Shown: positions 13,790-18,332 of the stretch, one piece after another
Layout of the letters: each line of letters opens with the position of its first letter
How positions within the stretch are numbered: the stretch's first letter is position 1
From: Scytonema sp. UIC 10036
Lineage (GTDB): Bacteria; Cyanobacteriota; Cyanobacteriia; Cyanobacteriales; Nostocaceae
Reading direction: 5' to 3'
NCBI RefSeq assembly: GCF_009725235.1
Contig: NZ_WJFC01000256.1
Span: forward strand, 1-18,332
Length of the DNA: 18,332 nt
The notes under the pieces: model-generated
The model's input: only the letters and a program-made list of their open reading frames with translations
What the model was told of the DNA's origin: nothing
The model's database searches: none
Position numbers and translations under genes: made by a program

Positions 13790-16700
13790 ATGACTTCCAA
13801 ACCCAACCCAAAACCAAAACGCCATCGAGGTATTATCCTCACTCTGCAAGGATGGCATAAACTGCAACAAGCGAAGCAGGTGGTTGAAACAAACAAAAAT
13901 TGGGGGCGGCGGTTTACCATTGAGCAACTTAGCGAACAAACAGGGCTGTCACTCCGTACCATTTCTCGCATCCTCAATCGCGACGCAGGGGTTGACAAGC
14001 AATCACTAGAGTACTTTATGAAAGCCTTTGGGTTGGAGTTAACTAAAGGAGACTTCGCCCGCCCTATCTCCCCAATTGAGGAACTTGTAGCCAGACAAAG
14101 CAACCCACAGCACGACTGGGGGGAAGCAGTGGATGTGTCTGTGTTTTATGGTCGGACTGAAGAACTCATGCAGTTACAGCAGTGGGTGTTGTCAGACCAT
14201 TGCCGTTTGGTGGGATTGCTGGGAATCGGTGGTATTGGCAAAACTACCTTAGCTGTGAAGTTGGCACGGCACGTTCAAGCCAAGTTTAAAATAGTGGTAT
14301 GGCGATCGCTCCAGAATGCTCCACTGTTAGAGGAGTTACTCGAAGACTTGTTGCGATCGATCTTACAGGTGCGTCGAGAAGATCCAGTTATACCTAGTAG
14401 CTGGGAAGGGAAATTATCCAAATTTATGGAGTGCTTGCGATCGCAACGCTGTCTGCTAATTTTAGATAATGTGGAGACAATTTTAAGCGGTGCAGGTCAT
14501 GCGGGGGAGTATCGAGAGGGTTATGAAGGATACAGTCAGTTGTTTAAGTGTATTGGAGAGTCACTTCATGCCAGTTGCTTAATTATCACCAGTCGGGAAA
14601 AGCCGAGAGAAATTGCGTTACTAGAAGGTGAAGAGCAAAAAGTCCAATCCCTGCAACTAAAAGGATTGACACCAGACGAAGGGCGAGATTTGTTGAAACA
14701 TAAAGGGCAGTTTACAGGTACGGATGCCGAATGGAGCCTACTGATAGAACATTATGGAGGTAATCCTTTAGCACTCAAGCAGGTAGCCGCAGGAATTCAA
14801 GAATTATTTGACGGTTCTATTACTGAGTTGTTGGAGTATATAGAACAAGGGGGAACCGTCTTTGACGACATCCGCGATTTGCTCGAATGCCAGTATAATC
14901 GATTGTCTGAATTTGAGCAGGAGGCAATACTCTGGCTAGCAATTAATCGAGAACCTGTATCCCTCGTAGAGTTGGCTAAGGACGTGGTGACACCTGTGTC
15001 AAAACGCGGACTGCCAGAAGCTATTAGATCTTTGTTACGACGTTCCTTGATAGAAAAAGCAGGAAAGCAGTTTTCTCTGCAACCAGTGGTATCAGAGTAT
15101 ATCACGGAAAAGTTAATTGAGCAAGTGAGTGAAGAAATTGTAACCGCAGATGCACGCAGATGGACGCAGATAGAACGGAAAAATATCTACGTGCGTCCGC
15201 TACAGGTTGCGGTTCAAAAATTCTTGCTCCAAACTCACGCCATAATGAAGGCGACGGCGAAAGACTACGTGCGCGAAACACAAAAGCGGTTAATCGTGCA
15301 ACCAGTTGTGGAGCGGTTGTTAACTGAGTTAGGCAGCCAGCAAGCCCTTGAGCAGCAGTTAAGATATCTATTGAAGCAGCTACAGGAAAAAGCACCGTTA
15401 CAGCAGGGATATACAGGAGGTAATCTCCTCAATTTACTGGCGTATTTGAAAACAGATGTGCGGGGGTATGATTTCTCAAATCTCACCATTTGGCAAGCTG
15501 ACTTACGGCGACTGAATTTGGCTGGAGCTAACTTCCACAATGCATATCTAGCCAAGTCTGTATTTGCCGAAACCCTAAGTAATGTTATATCTGTAGCATT
15601 TAATCAAGATGGTAATTTGTTATCTATAGATAATGAAGGTCAGATGTGTATATGGCGGATGGAGGATTGCCAACGCCTTTTAACGCTGAAAGTACAGAGT
15701 AGCTCTACATCGACAGTTGCTTTCAATCCCAATGGCAGTATTTTAGCAAGTACTAGTGATGATAATGCTGTTCGATTATGGGATACTCAAATAAGTGAAT
15801 GTGTTGGAGTGTTACAAGGTCACACTGTGCTGGTCTTTTCCCTGTCTTGGAGTCCTGATGGTGACATTTTAGCAAGTGGTAGTTCCGATCGCACGATTCG
15901 TTTGTGGGATGTGCATACAGGTCACTGTTTGAGAACATTACAGGGTCATACTGATGGTGTATCGGCGCTCAGCTTTAGTTCAGATGGTCAAATTTTAGCG
16001 AGTGCCTGTGTTGACTCCTTAATTCGGTTGTGGGATGTTAGTAACGGTGAGTGTTGTAAAGTCATGCAGGGTCACTCCCGTACCATACGCTCATTGCGCT
16101 TCAGTCCAGATGGTAGTATCTTAGCAAGTGGCAGTGACGATTGCTCAATTCGGTTGTGGGATCGGAAGACAGGCAAGTGCTTAAAAGTTTTGGAAGGTCA
16201 CATTGATATAGTTCAGTCACTGGCTTGGAGTCCAGATAGCCACACTCTAGCGAGTGGGAGTTATGACTGTTCTCTTCGGTTATGGGATGTGCAACAAGGT
16301 CGGTGTCTAAAAATTTTGCAGGAACATACAAGCACAATTTGGTGGGTGGCTTGGAGTCCCGATGGTTTAATTCTAGCCAGTGGTAGTAACGACTCTAGCG
16401 TGCGATTGTGGGATGTGCAACAAGCTAGGTGTTTTAAAATATTGCAAGGGCAATCCAAGTCGATACGCTCAGTAGCATGGAGTCCCGATGGTCTAACTGT
16501 AGCAAGTGGCAGTGATGACTCCATTGCTAGGTTGTGGGATGTCCGTGAAGGCAAATGTTTGAAGGAGTTACACGCACACACCCGTAACGGGGGATTGGCA
16601 ATCAGTTATCCACGCGCCAAATCTGTTAACAGCCTAAATCATCAGCTTTTAGCAACTGGCTCTTCAAATGGCACACTAAAGTTATGGGATACTAAGACAG

Positions 16701-17479
16701 GTGAAGTTTTAAAAGTTTTAACGGGTCATTTATCTGTAGTGTGGGAAGTATGTTGGAGCCCGGATGGTCGCACCATAGCAAGTTGCAGCAATGACGGTAC
16801 AGTCAGGGTGTGGGATACTGAGACAGGTGAAGCATTGAGAGTGTTGCACGGTCATACAAACTGGGTGACTTCAGTATGTTACGCATCTACTAAGGGTTTC
16901 AGTAACAGCCCAGATGCTCTGCTCCTGGCAAGTTGCAGTCTTGACGGCTCAATTCGCTTATGGGATTCTGGAACAGGTGATTGTTTAAAAATATTGCAAT
17001 ATGGTACAAATCATATACTGTTTACACTGAGTTTTTCTCCAGATAATTGCCAGATAGCAAGTGGTAGTGATGAAGGTTTGATTTACTTGTGGGATGTAGA
17101 GCAAGGTAAGTGCTGTTTGGTATTAAGCGGTCATAAAAATCGCGTTTGGTCTGTATGTTGGAGTCCGTGTGGTCGCACTTTGGCAAGCGGTTCTCAAGAT
17201 GGAACAGTTCGGTTGTGGGATGTGGAGCAAGGAAAGTGTCTTAAGGTGTTGCAGGGACATACAAATGAGGTCTGGTCGGTGTCATGGAGTACGGATGGAC
17301 ACAGCTTGGTTAGTGGTAGTACGGATGAGACTGTTAAGTTTTGGGATGTGAGAACAGGTGAGTGTAGAAGAACATTGAAATGCGATCGTCTTTACGAGGG
17401 AATGAATATTAGGGGGGCGACTGGGTTAAATCAAGCACAGAAGGCAACGCTGAGGGCGTTAGGGGCGGTGGGCGGTTAG
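13790..17479 (+). CDS. STAND ATPase: HTH-like region, NB-ARC, 14 WD40 repeats
   Basis: This 1229-residue signal-transduction ATPase probably senses a ligand through its WD40 propellers and oligomerises on ATP binding. Residues 41-66 ([19 protein letters not shown]...) look like an XRE-like helix-turn-helix. NB-ARC follows: Walker A GIGGIGKT (145-152, K151), Walker B CLLILDN (221-227, D226), TSRE (267-270) and GNPLAL (324-329). A winged-helix part (about 370-445) and a linker with pentapeptide-like repeats ([18 protein letters not shown], 560-577) come next. Residues about 597-1198 hold 14 WD40 units, enough for two seven-bladed propellers; unit 9 is short and degenerate. The conserved C-terminus ([20 protein letters not shown]) shows the gene is complete. 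No separate effector domain (nuclease, TIR, protease) is visible. About 25 residues near 453-476 derive from an inserted repeat. The role (development, stress or defence) is not shown by the sequence. It ends 10 bp before the convergent membrane-protein gene. Confidence 0.92.
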   Translation: MTSKPNPKPKRHRGIILTLQGWHKLQQAKQVVETNKNWGRRFTIEQLSEQTGLSLRTISRILNRDAGVDKQSLEYFMKAFGLELTKGDFARPISPIEELVARQSNPQHDWGEAVDVSVFYGRTEELMQLQQWVLSDHCRLVGLLGIGGIGKTTLAVKLARHVQAKFKIVVWRSLQNAPLLEELLEDLLRSILQVRREDPVIPSSWEGKLSKFMECLRSQRCLLILDNVETILSGAGHAGEYREGYEGYSQLFKCIGESLHASCLIITSREKPREIALLEGEEQKVQSLQLKGLTPDEGRDLLKHKGQFTGTDAEWSLLIEHYGGNPLALKQVAAGIQELFDGSITELLEYIEQGGTVFDDIRDLLECQYNRLSEFEQEAILWLAINREPVSLVELAKDVVTPVSKRGLPEAIRSLLRRSLIEKAGKQFSLQPVVSEYITEKLIEQVSEEIVTADARRWTQIERKNIYVRPLQVAVQKFLLQTHAIMKATAKDYVRETQKRLIVQPVVERLLTELGSQQALEQQLRYLLKQLQEKAPLQQGYTGGNLLNLLAYLKTDVRGYDFSNLTIWQADLRRLNLAGANFHNAYLAKSVFAETLSNVISVAFNQDGNLLSIDNEGQMCIWRMEDCQRLLTLKVQSSSTSTVAFNPNGSILASTSDDNAVRLWDTQISECVGVLQGHTVLVFSLSWSPDGDILASGSSDRTIRLWDVHTGHCLRTLQGHTDGVSALSFSSDGQILASACVDSLIRLWDVSNGECCKVMQGHSRTIRSLRFSPDGSILASGSDDCSIRLWDRKTGKCLKVLEGHIDIVQSLAWSPDSHTLASGSYDCSLRLWDVQQGRCLKILQEHTSTIWWVAWSPDGLILASGSNDSSVRLWDVQQARCFKILQGQSKSIRSVAWSPDGLTVASGSDDSIARLWDVREGKCLKELHAHTRNGGLAISYPRAKSVNSLNHQLLATGSSNGTLKLWDTKTGEVLKVLTGHLSVVWEVCWSPDGRTIASCSNDGTVRVWDTETGEALRVLHGHTNWVTSVCYASTKGFSNSPDALLLASCSLDGSIRLWDSGTGDCLKILQYGTNHILFTLSFSPDNCQIASGSDEGLIYLWDVEQGKCCLVLSGHKNRVWSVCWSPCGRTLASGSQDGTVRLWDVEQGKCLKVLQGHTNEVWSVSWSTDGHSLVSGSTDETVKFWDVRTGECRRTLKCDRLYEGMNIRGATGLNQAQKATLRALGAVGG
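15140..15216. repeat. Imperfect hairpin repeat inserted in frame in the STAND gene
   Basis: The left part (15141-15172, ACCGCAGATGCACGCAGATG then GACGCAGATA) is the well-known dispersed cyanobacterial repeat. The right part (15184-15216, TATCTACGTGCGTCCGC...TTGCGGTTC) is an imperfect inverted copy, with about 20 of 31 positions matching. Together they encode roughly residues 451-476 ([14 protein letters not shown]...), between the winged-helix part and the ...[14 protein letters not shown] region that adjoins it in relatives as I recall them. The frame is kept. Confidence 0.7.
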
Positions 17480-17489
17480 AGACAGCCTG

Positions 17490-18332
17490 CTACTTGTGTT
17501 TTGTGATTTGATTAAACTTAAATATACATCCTAGAATCGCACTTCGATTTTGGATTAGATAACTTAGTCCTCCAGCAACAATTGCTCCCACGAACCCACA
17601 AAATAGACTAAAAATTAGTGATTGAGTCAATGGATGCAGATGGCTACTCATGAAAGGTGGCAAAATCGGCTGATTTGGCTGCTGAGGAATAATATAAGGA
17701 GCAGTACTAGAACCAATTCCTGCTGCACCCAAGCCAACACCTACTATTGCAATGGTGGTTTGCAGATCCCGATCGCGTATTTTGTCAAGGAAGAGGCACC
17801 TTTGCAGGGCGCAGGGAGCGGAGGGAAACCCCACAAATAAATTTGGGGCTTGAATGGGGATGAGGGGTTTGGGAGCAGTTCCACGAATAAATTCGGGGGC
17901 TTGAGACCGATTGCATGGGCGCGGGGGCTTCCCCAAAGACGGATTTTCCTCCCTCCCCCTGCAAAGGTGCCCCCTGCACCCCTGCATGGTTCGGTCAGTC
18001 TCCTCTTTTTGATGGAGAAGATCTTGGGTAATGCGATCGCTCTCTGTTTGTTCTATTTCTACCCGTCCCTGAATAGCTGTCATTGCTTTTTCGAGTAAAG
18101 CAGCACCGTTTTGAAAATAGCGTAAATCTGCTTGAATTTGTTCTGTCAAAATACGGCTATCCTCATCAGCAAAACGAGTCAGGAAGCTAAGGTTTTCAGA
18201 TGGAAGTCGGCTTTGAAGACATACAATTTCTCGTCTATAATTTTGTGTATTAATTTCAATTGTTAACTGATAGTTGTTTAGTTCATTGATTAATTCTGAA
18301 TATAATAAGTATTTTTGTGGTAAATCTTTTAG
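17490..18332 (-). CDS. Partial gene for a membrane protein with a C-terminal two-helix anchor
   Basis: The frame runs off the window edge without a start, so the 280 residues seen are the C-terminal part. A short TTG-started frame at 18149 is not the real start. From the edge the sequence is helical and charged (LKDLPQKYLLYSELINELNN..., QSRLPSENLSFLTRFADEDS), probably coiled coil. It continues through IQGRVEIEQTESDRITQDLL. Residues about 121-180 are encoded by an inserted repeat (17795-17971) and are Pro/Cys/Arg-rich. Then come DRDLQTTIAIVGVGLGAAGI (first membrane helix, about 192-209), a Pro-rich loop and SLIFSLFCGFVGAIVAGGLS (second helix, about 238-260). It resembles cyanobacterial hypothetical proteins with an N-terminal soluble domain and a C-terminal membrane hairpin. 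The function is unknown. Its stop faces that of the STAND gene 10 bp away. Confidence 0.75.
   Translation of the reverse strand, partial: LKDLPQKYLLYSELINELNNYQLTIEINTQNYRREIVCLQSRLPSENLSFLTRFADEDSRILTEQIQADLRYFQNGAALLEKAMTAIQGRVEIEQTESDRITQDLLHQKEETDRTMQGCRGHLCRGREENPSLGKPPRPCNRSQAPEFIRGTAPKPLIPIQAPNLFVGFPSAPCALQRCLFLDKIRDRDLQTTIAIVGVGLGAAGIGSSTAPYIIPQQPNQPILPPFMSSHLHPLTQSLIFSLFCGFVGAIVAGGLSYLIQNRSAILGCIFKFNQITKHK
17795..17971. mobile_element. 177-bp inverted-repeat element inside the membrane-protein gene
   Basis: The ends GGCACCTTTGCAGGG (17795-17809) and CCCTGCAAAGGTGCC (17957-17971) are perfect 15-bp inverted repeats; purine-rich inner flanks extend the pairing loosely. The interior holds two near-identical 22-mers 50 bp apart (CACAAATAAATTTGGGG... 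and CACGAATAAATTCGGGG...), each followed by GCTTGA. Its length, 177 bp, is exactly 59 codons, so the host frame stays open. GAATAAATTC motifs are part of dispersed cyanobacterial repeats. No transposase and no clear target duplication. Confidence 0.75.

Noticed and set aside
13708..14103. 131-codon minus-strand frame over the STAND start
   Set aside because: Serine- and cysteine-rich shadow of the HTH and NB-ARC coding sequence, with no independent support.
17622..18098. Two plus-strand frames (72 and 82 codons)
   Set aside because: They lie antisense to the membrane-protein gene and are made largely by the 177-bp inverted-repeat element; no ribosome sites or domains.

Overview
The window looks like a chromosomal stretch of a filamentous (Nostoc/Calothrix/Scytonema-type) cyanobacterium. 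The evidence is twelve copies of the HIP1 octamer GCGATCGC, heptanucleotide tandem repeats of the STRR kind in intergenic DNA, a DnaG starting with the cyanobacterial IPRLHPDTI motif, phytochrome/ethylene-receptor-style sensor kinases, and a very large NB-ARC/WD40 protein of the type abundant in these organisms. No rRNA, tRNA or CRISPR array was seen.

Layout. 1-513 is AT-rich and gene-free, with one large imperfect hairpin repeat. 514-1995 (+) encodes a Tat-exported multicopper oxidase. 2164-3246 (-) holds a PemK/MazF-like toxin, its overlapping antitoxin and an XRE-type regulator. 3330-4163 (-) is a histidine-rich lipoprotein with two related domains; with the oxidase it suggests extracytoplasmic copper or metal handling. 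4457-7302 (+) is a two-gene signalling operon: a HisKA_2-type PAS kinase whose N-terminus is the remnant of an ethylene-receptor-like membrane domain, overlapping by ATGA a receiver-PAS-HisKA-HATPase kinase. 7412-7827 (+) is a small protein followed by an HNH endonuclease gene that has lost its catalytic centre. 7850-9772 (-) is dnaG and 9923-11278 (+) a two-domain peptidoglycan hydrolase (Amidase_3 plus glucosaminidase).

11350-13312 (+) is a graveyard and nursery of toxin modules. It holds a papain-fold toxin stump fused in frame to an immunity-like gene that keeps its own strong Shine-Dalgarno, an orphan antitoxin-like gene, an intact VapBC-like pair, and the tail of a second PIN protein. 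13147-13789 is otherwise non-coding and carries a 107-bp MITE-like element. 13790-17479 (+) is a 1229-residue STAND ATPase with an N-terminal helix-turn-helix-like region and 14 WD40 repeats. It converges, with a 10-bp gap, on a partial membrane-protein gene (17490 to beyond 18332, -).

The strongest theme is how repeat elements have been absorbed into genes. Heptamer arrays supply spurious upstream start codons for the lipoprotein and dnaG and the actual stop codon of the hybrid kinase. Two hairpin-type elements sit in frame inside coding sequence, in the STAND gene and in the terminal membrane-protein gene. The second theme is decay of toxin and nuclease modules by precise internal deletion while their partner genes survive. 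No single clearly new system is proven. The best candidates for something undescribed are the toxin-stump/immunity fusion, the ligand-less ethylene-receptor-like kinase pair, and the STAND/membrane-protein convergent pair.
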